Below, one piece after another: positions 31,492 to 41,110 of a DNA stretch of 64,000 nt (positions are counted from its first letter, which is position 1; each line of letters opens with the position of its first letter). This stretch comes from Sandaracinaceae bacterium (GTDB taxonomy: Bacteria > Myxococcota_A > Polyangia > Polyangiales > Sandaracinaceae), in NCBI GenBank assembly GCA_020633195.1, contig JACKEC010000014.1, positions 682,001 through 746,000 on the forward strand, read 5' to 3'. The notes beneath the pieces were generated by a model. The model was given only the letters and a program-made list of their open reading frames with translations, searched no databases and was not told the DNA's origin. Position numbers and translations under genes: made by a program.

Positions 31492-34179
31492 TCAGTGGGC
31501 CTGGTTCCAGGTCCGGCCGACGCCCATCGACACCGTGAGCGGCACCGACAGATCGACGACGTGCTCCATGCGCTCCCGAACCAGCGCGCGCAAGACGTCT
31601 TCCTCGTTCGGCGCGACCTCGAGCACCAGCTCGTCGTGCACCGTGAGGAGCATCTTGCTCGCGAGACCGCGCTCGCGCAGGTCGCGATCGATGCGGACCA
31701 TCGCGAGCTTCATCAGGTCCGCCGCGCTGCCCTGGATGGGGGTGTTCCGCGCCACGCGCTCGGCCGCCGCGCGGAGCCCGCGGTTGCGGCTCCGGATGTC
31801 GGGGAGCGTCCGCCAGCGGCCCATCAGGGTGCGGACCCCGCCGCTCGCGCGGGCCTGCTCGACGGTCTCGTCCATGAAGGTCGCCACCCCCGCGTAGCGC
31901 CGGAAGAACGCGTCGATGTAGCGCTGCGCCTCTTCGCGGGAGATGTCGAGGTTGCGGGCCAGCGCGAACTGCGTCTGCCCATAGATCACGGCGTAGTTCA
32001 CGGTCTTGGCCGCGCCTCGCATCGCGTCGGTGACCTCGTCGACCTCGAAGAGCGCCCGCGCGGTCCGCTCGTGGACGTCCTCGTCGCGACCGAACGCGTC
32101 GAGGAGCTCCGGATCCTGGCTGAGGTGCGCGAGGACGCGCAGCTCGATCTGCGAGTAGTCCGCGCTCATGAGCCGCCAGCCCTCGCGCGCCACGAACGCG
32201 TCCCGGATCAGCCGCCCCTCGTCGGTCCGGATGGGGATGTTCTGGAGGTTCGGGTCGCTCGAGCTGATGCGCCCGGTCGCCGTCACCGCCTGGTTGAAGG
32301 TGGTGTGCACCCGCCGCGTGTCCGGGTGGACCACCATCGGCAGCGCGTCGAGGTACGTCGACTTGAGCTTCGACAGCGATCGGTGCTCGAGGATCACCCG
32401 CGGCAGGTCGTGCTCCGAGCTCAGCTCCTCGAGCACCTCGTGGTCGGTGCTGCGCGAGGTCTTCGTGCGCTTCACCACGCGCAGCCCGAGCTCGTCGAAG
32501 AGGATGGTCTCGAGCGCCCTCGGCGACCCGATCTTGAACTCGCGCCCCACGATCGCGAACGCGCGCGCCTCGGCGTCGGCGATCCGCGTCGCGTACTCCG
32601 CGCTGAGCTTCGCGAGGTGCTCCGTGTCGAGCTCGATCCCCTCGCGCTCCATCCGCGCGAGCACGCCCGCGAGCGGGATCTCGATGTCGTCGAGCAGCGC
32701 GCGCAGGCCTTGGCCGTCGAGACGGGGTCCGAGCAGCCCCGCCGCGGTGAGCGCCATGTCCGCGCGAGCGCAGGCGAAGTCGCGGGCCCGATCGATCGCC
32801 ACGTCACACAGGGCCCGCTGGGCCCGGCGCTTCTTGTCGGTGAGCTCGTCGTAGGGCTCGAGGGCGCGGTGCAGCTCGCTCTGCGCGACCTCCTCCGGCG
32901 AGTGGCCGTGCCGCTCCGGGTCGACGAGGTAGCTCGCGAGGGTCGCGTCGAGCTCGACGCCCGCGGGCGCGACGTCGAAGCGCGCCCAGAGCCCGATCTC
33001 GCGCGCGAGATCCGTGGTCACGACGGCGACCTCCGGATCGGCGAGGAGCGCCCCCACGGCCTCGCGCACCGCGGCCTCCGGGAGCTGCGGCTCCGCGTCG
33101 AGCCCGAGGTGGCCGAAGGGCAGGTAGACCGCCTGGTTCGGCTGCCACGACAGCGCGACCCCGGCGATGGGGGCGTCGCGCGCGGGCCCTGGCTCGGCGA
33201 GCGTGAACACGCCCACGCGGGGCGCCGCCCTCGCCGCTTCGATCGCGGCTGCGAGAGCAGCGGGATCCCGCGCCGTCGAGTACTTCGCCGGCCCCGTAGG
33301 CTTCGGGGCGATCTGGGCGAGCAGCTTGTGCATCTCGAGCTTCGAGAACAGCTCGCGGAGCCGCGCGTCGTCGGCCCCGCCATAGCGCAGCGCCTCGAGG
33401 TCGAGCTCGACCGGGGCGTCGCGGCGCAGCGAGACGAGGCGGCGGGACAGGAAGGCGTCGTCGCGGTGCTCGGCGAGCTTGGTCCGCGTCCCCTTCTGCT
33501 TCACCTGATCGAGGTGCTCGTAGAGCGCGTCGAGGGTCCCGTGCTCGGCGAGGAGCTTCGAGGCGGTCTTGGGCCCCACCGAGGGCACGCCGGGGACGTT
33601 GTCCGAGCTGTCCCCCGTGAGCGAGAGGTAGTCGACGACCTGTTCGGGCCGGACCCCCATCTTCTCGATGGTCTCGGGGACGCCGTAGACCCGCTCGCGC
33701 ATCGTATCGTACATGATTACGCCGGGCCCCACGAGCTGGAGCAGGTCCTTGTCGGCGCTGACCACGACCACCTCGAGCCCGGCGTCGCGCGCCCGGTCCA
33801 CCATCGTGGCGATCAGGTCGTCCGCCTCGAGCCCCGACTCGCTGAGGATGGGGATCCCGTAGGCCTCGACCACCTCCTCGAGGCGCTCGATCTGGGGATC
33901 GAGGTCGGGCGGGTGCTCCTTCCGCGTCGCCTTGTAGCCGGGGTAGATCTCCTTGCGGAAGCTCGGGCCGGGGGCGTCGAGCGCCACCGCGAGCCGCGCG
34001 GGCTGCTGCGTCGAGACCAGCGCGAGCAGCATCTGGGTGACCCCGTAGACCGCGTGGGTGGGCTCGCCGTAGCTCGTGCTCATCGGCGGCAGCGCGTGGT
34101 AGGCGCGGAAGACGTAGCCCGTCAGATCGATGACGTAGAGGACGTTCGGATCCGCGGGTGTGGGCAGTGAGGTCGCCAT
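31492..34179 (-). CDS. polA: DNA polymerase I
   Basis: 895 residues. 5'-nuclease domain at ~12-290, with the acidic metal ligands in LYVIDLTGYVFRAYHA, GLEADDLIATM, VVSADKDLLQL and LTGDSSDNVPG. The 3'-5' exonuclease domain at ~310-490 looks inactive: the usual FDTET motif is FTLAE at 325-329 and the other Asp positions are not convincingly conserved. The polymerase domain is ~500-895: motif A SADYSQIELRVLAHLS, O-helix RGAAKTVNYAVIYG and motif C LTVHDELVLEV. The O-helix residue that is Phe762 in the E. coli enzyme is Tyr729 here. It fills gaps in Okazaki-fragment maturation and excision repair. Divergent from ffh across 94 bp. Confidence 0.96.
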   Translation of the reverse strand: MATSLPTPADPNVLYVIDLTGYVFRAYHALPPMSTSYGEPTHAVYGVTQMLLALVSTQQPARLAVALDAPGPSFRKEIYPGYKATRKEHPPDLDPQIERLEEVVEAYGIPILSESGLEADDLIATMVDRARDAGLEVVVVSADKDLLQLVGPGVIMYDTMRERVYGVPETIEKMGVRPEQVVDYLSLTGDSSDNVPGVPSVGPKTASKLLAEHGTLDALYEHLDQVKQKGTRTKLAEHRDDAFLSRRLVSLRRDAPVELDLEALRYGGADDARLRELFSKLEMHKLLAQIAPKPTGPAKYSTARDPAALAAAIEAARAAPRVGVFTLAEPGPARDAPIAGVALSWQPNQAVYLPFGHLGLDAEPQLPEAAVREAVGALLADPEVAVVTTDLAREIGLWARFDVAPAGVELDATLASYLVDPERHGHSPEEVAQSELHRALEPYDELTDKKRRAQRALCDVAIDRARDFACARADMALTAAGLLGPRLDGQGLRALLDDIEIPLAGVLARMEREGIELDTEHLAKLSAEYATRIADAEARAFAIVGREFKIGSPRALETILFDELGLRVVKRTKTSRSTDHEVLEELSSEHDLPRVILEHRSLSKLKSTYLDALPMVVHPDTRRVHTTFNQAVTATGRISSSDPNLQNIPIRTDEGRLIRDAFVAREGWRLMSADYSQIELRVLAHLSQDPELLDAFGRDEDVHERTARALFEVDEVTDAMRGAAKTVNYAVIYGQTQFALARNLDISREEAQRYIDAFFRRYAGVATFMDETVEQARASGGVRTLMGRWRTLPDIRSRNRGLRAAAERVARNTPIQGSAADLMKLAMVRIDRDLRERGLASKMLLTVHDELVLEVAPNEEDVLRALVRERMEHVVDLSVPLTVSMGVGRTWNQAH

Positions 34180-34273
34180 GGCTGGCGGGGATGATAGACC
34201 TCGTCGATTGCGAGGGGCGCTCGGCGCGTGCTAGAGCGCCTAGCTCTTCGGCCTAGGGACGATCAGGGGTGGC

Positions 34274-35866
<1,593 letters not shown>

Positions 35867-35874
35867 GAGACACG

Positions 35875-37290
35875 ATGCGACGCACAGCACTCATCCTCTT
35901 GGCGTGCCTGCTCGTGGCCCTCGGCTGTGTCGAGCGGGCGCCGGAGCTCTCACCGGCAGACCGCGAGCGGCTCCGCGAGTTCGTGAGCACCGACCCCCCG
36001 AGCCCGCAGCACGAGCTCGACGTCCGGTTCGACAACGGCCTCCAGCTCGTCGGGTACGACGTGAGCGCCGAGACGATGCGGCCGGGTCAGACCACGACGA
36101 TCACGTGGTACTGGCACCCGACCCAGGACCTCGACGACGGCTGGCACCTCTTCACCCACGTCGCCGACTCGACCGGCGACAGCCGCTTCAACCAGGACGG
36201 CACGGGCGTGGTCCGCGAGATCTACCAGCCCGGCCGCTGGCAGCCGGGCCAGTACATCCGCGACGTGCAGGAGGTCTCCCTGCCGGCGGACTGGAACAAC
36301 AACCAGGCGATCTTCTTCCTCGGCCTCTGGAACGGCCCTCACCGCCTCGCGATCCGTCAGGGCCCGCACGACGACGAGAACCGCGTCCGCGCCCTCGAGA
36401 TCCCGGTGGCCGGCGGCCCGAGCGCGGCCGTCGCGCCTCGCGAGGGCAGCCCCGGCGAGCCCGAGGTCGTGCGCCCGCCGCCGACCGTCCGCGCGTCCCA
36501 CGCGTCGGGCATCACCATCGACGGCCAGGCCAACGAGCCGGCGTGGGCGAGCGCCCGCCCGACGACCGCGTTCGTCAACACGCTCACCGGCGGCCCGGCC
36601 GAGCTGCAGGCCACCGCCCGCGTGCTCTGGGACGACCAGAACCTCTACGTGGCCTGGCAGATCGCCGACACGTTCGTCGCCAACGACCTCGAGGGTCGCG
36701 ACTCGCACCTGTGGGAGCAGGACGCGTTCGAGATCATGGTCGACCCCGACGGCGACAGCCGGAACTACTTCGAGCTCCAGGTCTCGCCGACCGGCGACCT
36801 GTTCGACACGCGCTACGACACGCGGCGTCAGCCGCAGCCGTTCGGGCACATGGACTGGAACCCGCAGGTCGAGGCCGCCGCCCACGTCGACGGCACCGTC
36901 AACGACGACGGCGCCGACGAGGGCTGGAGCGGTGAGATCCGCATCCCGTTCGCGCAGTTCGGCGAGGGCGTCTCCGCGCCCCACGCGACCGACCTGTGGC
37001 GCGTGAACTTCTACGTGATGGACAAGCGCGCCGACGGCCCGATGCGCTCGGCCGGCTGGGCGCCCACGATGGAGGGCGACTTCCACGTCCCGGTCCGCTT
37101 CGGCCGCGTGGTGTTCGACGCGCCCGCGCCCGTCGCCGCCAACGACAACGCCGAGCCGCCCCCGCCGGGCGCCGCGATCCGCATCGACCCGCGCCGCGCC
37201 GAGGCGCTCCGCGAGCAGCTCCAGGCCGGCACCATCCGCGCGCCGAGCGGCCTGCCCGTCCGCGCCGTCCCGCTGCCCCCCGGTCGCTGA
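35875..37290 (+). CDS. Lipoprotein with CBM9-like carbohydrate-binding domain
   Basis: 471 residues from the ATG at 35875, with GGAGA just upstream of it and overlapping the end of ffh by only a few bases. Lipobox ALGC with Cys18. Residues ~40-180 are a beta-sandwich-like region (TTTITWYWHPTQDL, GTGVVREIYQPGRW). Residues ~205-420 match the family-9 carbohydrate-binding/DOMON-like fold, with the opening GITIDGQANEPAWASA, LYVAWQIAD, DAFEIMVDPDGDSRNYFE and GWSGEIRIPF. The tail is Pro/Ala-rich. Probably exported and bound to a polysaccharide or haem/sugar ligand. The link to ffh is positional only. Confidence 0.87.
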   Translation: MRRTALILLACLLVALGCVERAPELSPADRERLREFVSTDPPSPQHELDVRFDNGLQLVGYDVSAETMRPGQTTTITWYWHPTQDLDDGWHLFTHVADSTGDSRFNQDGTGVVREIYQPGRWQPGQYIRDVQEVSLPADWNNNQAIFFLGLWNGPHRLAIRQGPHDDENRVRALEIPVAGGPSAAVAPREGSPGEPEVVRPPPTVRASHASGITIDGQANEPAWASARPTTAFVNTLTGGPAELQATARVLWDDQNLYVAWQIADTFVANDLEGRDSHLWEQDAFEIMVDPDGDSRNYFELQVSPTGDLFDTRYDTRRQPQPFGHMDWNPQVEAAAHVDGTVNDDGADEGWSGEIRIPFAQFGEGVSAPHATDLWRVNFYVMDKRADGPMRSAGWAPTMEGDFHVPVRFGRVVFDAPAPVAANDNAEPPPPGAAIRIDPRRAEALREQLQAGTIRAPSGLPVRAVPLPPGR

Positions 37291-37302
37291 GGGGTCGGAC
37301 GG

Positions 37303-37875
37303 TCAGGCGGAGAAGCCGCCGGTGCCGGACATGCGGGCGGGATCGATGCCCGCGCTGGTCAGCGCGGCCGCCCAGCGCTCGCTCGGGGGTGTGTCGAACA
37401 CGATCTCGTCGTCGAGATCCACGGGCACCCAGACGCCGCGCGCGAACTCGCCGTCGAGCTGGCCGGGCGCCCACCCCGCGTAGCCGAGCGCGAGCAGGCG
37501 GCGACGCGGCCCGTCGTCGGTCGCGATGGCGTCGAGCAGGTTCCGCGAGGCGCTCACCGCGAGGCGGTCGCTGACCTCGACGGCGTCCGCGAGGATGGAG
37601 TCGTCGACGTCCTCGGGGTCGAAGAGGATCCACCCGGACTGGGGCGCCACGGGCCCGCCCGTGAACACGGGCGTCAGCTCGGAGATCTCGGGGCTCGGGT
37701 CGAGGCCGAGGAGCTCGGCGACCTGATCGAACGAGACGGGCGCGGGGCGGTTCACGATGAAGCCGAGCGAGCCCTCGGGGCCGTGCTCCACCAGCACGAT
37801 CACCGTTCGGAGGAAGTTCGGATCCCGCAGCGCGGGTGACGCCACGAGGAACCCCGGCGCGAGCGAGTCGGCCAC
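37303..37875 (-). CDS. YqgE/AlgH family protein
   Basis: 190 residues from the GTG at 37875, giving the family N-terminus (ADSLAPGFLVASPALRDPNF). The alternative GTG at 37911 overlaps the upstream stop as GTGA and would add 12 residues. Conserved parts: VIVLVEHGPEGSLGFIVNRP, VFTGGPV, GWILFDPED, LALGYAGWAPGQLDGE and the late FDTPPSERW. The family is small, cytosolic and widely conserved (UPF0301). Its biochemical role is not settled; AlgH was first described as an alginate regulator in Pseudomonas. It is probably translated with the GT-C-like gene upstream. Confidence 0.92.
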   Translation of the reverse strand: MADSLAPGFLVASPALRDPNFLRTVIVLVEHGPEGSLGFIVNRPAPVSFDQVAELLGLDPSPEISELTPVFTGGPVAPQSGWILFDPEDVDDSILADAVEVSDRLAVSASRNLLDAIATDDGPRRRLLALGYAGWAPGQLDGEFARGVWVPVDLDDEIVFDTPPSERWAAALTSAGIDPARMSGTGGFSA

Positions 37876-37907
37876 GACCCGAGAGTGCCATCGATGCCGA
37901 CGGCGCG

Positions 37908-39326
37908 TCACCGCGATAAGACGACGTACCAGACACCCGGCGCGTAGGGCTCGACCCGCGTCACCCGCATCTGCGCGCGCACCCACGGCATGGCCGCCAC
38001 GCGCCCCTCGACGGGGTGCCCCGCGAACCGCTGCAGGTGGCCCTGCTCGTCGACGACGGGCGGGATGCGCGAGCACAGGACGATGGTGTCGGGGTCCCGC
38101 TCGAGGAGCAGGCCCGGGTCGATCGCCTTGTCGACGTGCCCTCCCGCCAGCCGCCCGATGACCGGGTCGGTGATCCCTCCGAGGTCGACCAGGTCGCGGT
38201 CCGACGCGAACCCGAGGTAGCCCACGTCGACGAGCGCCACGCGCTGCGAGGTCGCCCGCAGGTAGGCCGCGAGCTCCGCCCCCGCCGCGTCGCGCGCGGC
38301 GCCGCCGGCCCGGGCGTCGAGCAGCGCGAGCGCCCCCGCGAAGGCGGGGACCGCGACGGCGCCCACCGCGAGCGCGACGGCGCCGACGCGGCGCGCGCGG
38401 GCCCCGGGCTCGAGCCGCTCCGCGATCGGGCCGGCCATGACCAGCGCGAGCGCGGGGAGCCACGGCACGAACAACCGGAAGCCCGGCATCCAATCGCCCC
38501 CGGCGAGGACCACCGCGAGGACGTGGACCCCGAGGACGAACGCGAGGCCGCGCCGGGGCCCGGGCGCGCGGACCGCGAAGAACACGGGGAGCGCGCCGAA
38601 GACGCCGAGCACCACGAGGAACGCCCGCGCCGTGTACTCGAGCCCGTGACCCAGGTCGGCGGGCTTGGCGGCCGCGCTGAGGGGCAGCGGCTGCCCGAAG
38701 AGCGCGAGCCGGAACGCCACCACCGCCAGCGCCCCCGTCACGGCCAGCGCCCAGGCGGGCGCGCTCCGCCGACCGTGCTCGCGGGAGAAGAGCGCCAGCG
38801 CCACCGCGCACGCCGGGGCCGCCTCGGGCCGGAGCCACGCCATCGCCGCGACCGCCAGGCCGAGCCCGACCGCGCGCCCCTCGACGAGCGCCACGGCCAC
38901 CCCGCAGGCCGCGAGCGTGGCGAGCCCGGTCTCCAGCCCCGCGACGCTCCAGATGCCGACGAGCGGCCAGAGCGCCACCAAGACGGCCGTCACCACCGCG
39001 TGGCGAGCGCTCTCCCGGCCGGCTCGGCGGATCACGAGCGCCACCCCCAGCGCCGCGGCGATCCCCCCCGCGAGCTTGGCCCCGAGCATCGGGTCCCCGG
39101 CCAGCGCCTCGCCGAGCAGGTCCGGCACGAGGCCGAGCGGCCCCGTGACCCCGTCGGTCGGCGGCCCGTCGACGAAGGTGTAGCCCTCCCCGGCCAGGAT
39201 TCGCCGGGCGTAGCGCGCGGTGACCCACGCGTCGTCGACCGTCCAGGGCCAGGCGGCGGCGGCGACCCCCGCGGTCGCCGCGGCGCCCAGCGCCGGCGCG
39301 AGCTGGCTCACGCGGGACACGACCAC
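37908..39326 (-). CDS. Polytopic membrane protein, GT-C (AftB-like) glycosyltransferase fold
   Basis: 472 residues with about 9-10 hydrophobic segments in the first ~340 residues and a soluble C-terminal domain. Near the N-terminus the motif DDAWVTARYARRILAGEGY, with nearby DGVTGPLG, matches the DDAxIxxRYA...GYTSP signature of GT-C enzymes such as mycobacterial AftB and related bacterial transferases that use polyprenyl-linked sugar donors on the periplasmic side. The second Asp pair is the likely catalytic site. The C-terminal ~120 residues (VALVDVGYLGFASDRDLVDL) are characteristic of this group. The start (GTG 39326) has nearby in-frame GTG alternatives. Divergent from the HD phosphohydrolase gene, ~50 bp apart. 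Confidence 0.82.
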   Translation of the reverse strand: MVVSRVSQLAPALGAAATAGVAAAAWPWTVDDAWVTARYARRILAGEGYTFVDGPPTDGVTGPLGLVPDLLGEALAGDPMLGAKLAGGIAAALGVALVIRRAGRESARHAVVTAVLVALWPLVGIWSVAGLETGLATLAACGVAVALVEGRAVGLGLAVAAMAWLRPEAAPACAVALALFSREHGRRSAPAWALAVTGALAVVAFRLALFGQPLPLSAAAKPADLGHGLEYTARAFLVVLGVFGALPVFFAVRAPGPRRGLAFVLGVHVLAVVLAGGDWMPGFRLFVPWLPALALVMAGPIAERLEPGARARRVGAVALAVGAVAVPAFAGALALLDARAGGAARDAAGAELAAYLRATSQRVALVDVGYLGFASDRDLVDLGGITDPVIGRLAGGHVDKAIDPGLLLERDPDTIVLCSRIPPVVDEQGHLQRFAGHPVEGRVAAMPWVRAQMRVTRVEPYAPGVWYVVLSR

Positions 39327-39376
39327 CCCCGTGGTTGCTTCGGGCCGAGGGCCCGAGATACACCCAGCCAGCGCCC

Positions 39377-41110
39377 ATGCTTCGGACCCGCATCATCGCG
39401 AGCACCCTCGGCATCCTGGTGGTGTCCGCGGTCTTCGCCGCCGTGATGACCTTCGTGAACCGTGCGGAGACCTTCGTCGCGCCGTTCGAGGTCGAGCCGG
39501 GCATGCCGGCGCCGGTCACCTTGCGGGTCCCCTGGACGCGCGTCGTGGACATCGACCACGACCAGGCCCGCGCGCGCGCCCTCGCCTCCCGAGCCCCGAT
39601 CGTGGCGCGCGGGACCGTGGTCGACGACCCGGAGATCGCCGCGCTCGTGACCGAGTTCGAAGAGGGCCGGCGCCCCCCGCGCGCCGACGACCTGCTCGGG
39701 CTCTTCTTCGTCTACTTCCTGATCGCGCTGATGCTCACCGCGTACATGCGCGGGCTGAGCCCGGGCCGCGGCGCCCTGATCCGCACGCAGCTCGGGCTGC
39801 TCACGCTCGCCGTGGTGCTCCTCGTCGTGGCCAAAGCGTTCCTGCTGCTCACGCCGCTGCCCGCGCACCTGATCCCCGTGGCCGCGATGAGCGTGTGGAC
39901 CGCGCTCTACCTCGACCGCCGCACGGCGCTGATCGTCGGGCTCGCGATGGCCTTCTTCGCCGCGTCGCTGGTGGGGTTCCGGCTCGCCACGGCGGCCGTC
40001 TACCTCGCCACGAGCGTCGCCTCCGTGCTCTCGCTCGGCTCCAAGAAGAAGGGGCTCAAGGTCCTCCAGACGGGCGTGATCGCCGCGGTCGTGGCGGGCG
40101 GCGTGTACGCGGCGGCCCGCGTGATCTTCGACGGCCACTTCGACTTCTACGCCGAGATCGCGGACCCGCTGCGCTCGCCGATGCTCGCCTCGATCGCGGG
40201 CGGGCTCGCGAGCGGCGTCGTCGCGTGGGCCTTCTCGGGGCTCGCGGTCATCGTGCTCGGCTCCGTCAGCCGCACGCGCCTGCTCGAGCTCTCCGACCTC
40301 GACCAGCCCCTGCTGAAGAAGATGGCCCGTGAGGCGCCCGGCTCGTGGGAGCACTCGCGCGCGATGGCCAACCTCGCCGAGGCGGCCGCGAACGCCATCG
40401 GCGCCGACGCGCTGCTCACGCGGGTCGGCGCCTACTACCACGACCTCGGCAAGACCTGTCAGGCCAAGTACTTCGTCGAGAACCTGCAGCCCGGCGAGCC
40501 CACGCCGCACCGGCACATCCCCGCCGACCTCAGCGCCGACGCGATCATGGCGCACGTCGTGGAGGGCGTGAACATCCTCCGGGACGGGCGCATCCCCGAG
40601 CCCGTGATCGAGTTCGCCTACACGCACCACGGCACCAGCGTGATCGAGTACTTCTGGCACAAGACCCTCGAGGAGGGGAACCCGCGCCAACGCGACGAGA
40701 GCTTCTTTCGCTACCCCGGCATGCGACCCCGCACGAAAGAGACCGCCATCGTCATGCTCATCGACGCGATCGAGGCGGCGTCGCGCACGGTGGAGCCCGA
40801 CCGTCAGGAGTTCGAAGCGGTGGTCCAACGGATCATCTTCGGGAAGCTGCGCCAGGGTCAGCTCGACGAGTGCGGCCTGACCTTGCAGGAGCTGCGCACG
40901 ATCTCCTCCAAGGTGGTCGACTCGCTCTGCAGCATCTACCACAGCCGCATCAAGTACCCTTGGCAGGAGAAGAAGGGCGACCTGCCCCAGCCGGGCGCCG
41001 CCACCGAAGACGACGTGGCCAAAGCCCGCCAGTCCGCCGCCGAGCACGAGCACGCGGAGGACGAAGACCCCTCGAGCGAGAACCCCTTGCCCCAGCCGGA
41101 GGCCCCGTGA
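39377..41110 (+). CDS. 7TM-HD (PgpH-like) cyclic-di-AMP phosphodiesterase family protein
   Basis: 577 residues from the ATG at 39377. An N-terminal membrane segment and a short extracytoplasmic part are followed by about seven transmembrane helices (~110-290) and a cytoplasmic HD domain (~320-520). Metal ligands: H and D in YYHDLGK (H355, D356), His in ADAIMAHVVEG, HH in AYTHHGTSVI and Asp in VMLIDAIEAASR. This is the PgpH architecture of c-di-AMP phosphodiesterases, though the extracellular 7TMR-HDED region is much shorter than in Listeria PgpH. C-di-AMP activity is inferred from the family. The C-terminal ~45 residues are acidic and disordered. Its TGA overlaps the GTG of the acyl-CoA dehydrogenase gene. 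Confidence 0.87.
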   Translation: MLRTRIIASTLGILVVSAVFAAVMTFVNRAETFVAPFEVEPGMPAPVTLRVPWTRVVDIDHDQARARALASRAPIVARGTVVDDPEIAALVTEFEEGRRPPRADDLLGLFFVYFLIALMLTAYMRGLSPGRGALIRTQLGLLTLAVVLLVVAKAFLLLTPLPAHLIPVAAMSVWTALYLDRRTALIVGLAMAFFAASLVGFRLATAAVYLATSVASVLSLGSKKKGLKVLQTGVIAAVVAGGVYAAARVIFDGHFDFYAEIADPLRSPMLASIAGGLASGVVAWAFSGLAVIVLGSVSRTRLLELSDLDQPLLKKMAREAPGSWEHSRAMANLAEAAANAIGADALLTRVGAYYHDLGKTCQAKYFVENLQPGEPTPHRHIPADLSADAIMAHVVEGVNILRDGRIPEPVIEFAYTHHGTSVIEYFWHKTLEEGNPRQRDESFFRYPGMRPRTKETAIVMLIDAIEAASRTVEPDRQEFEAVVQRIIFGKLRQGQLDECGLTLQELRTISSKVVDSLCSIYHSRIKYPWQEKKGDLPQPGAATEDDVAKARQSAAEHEHAEDEDPSSENPLPQPEAP

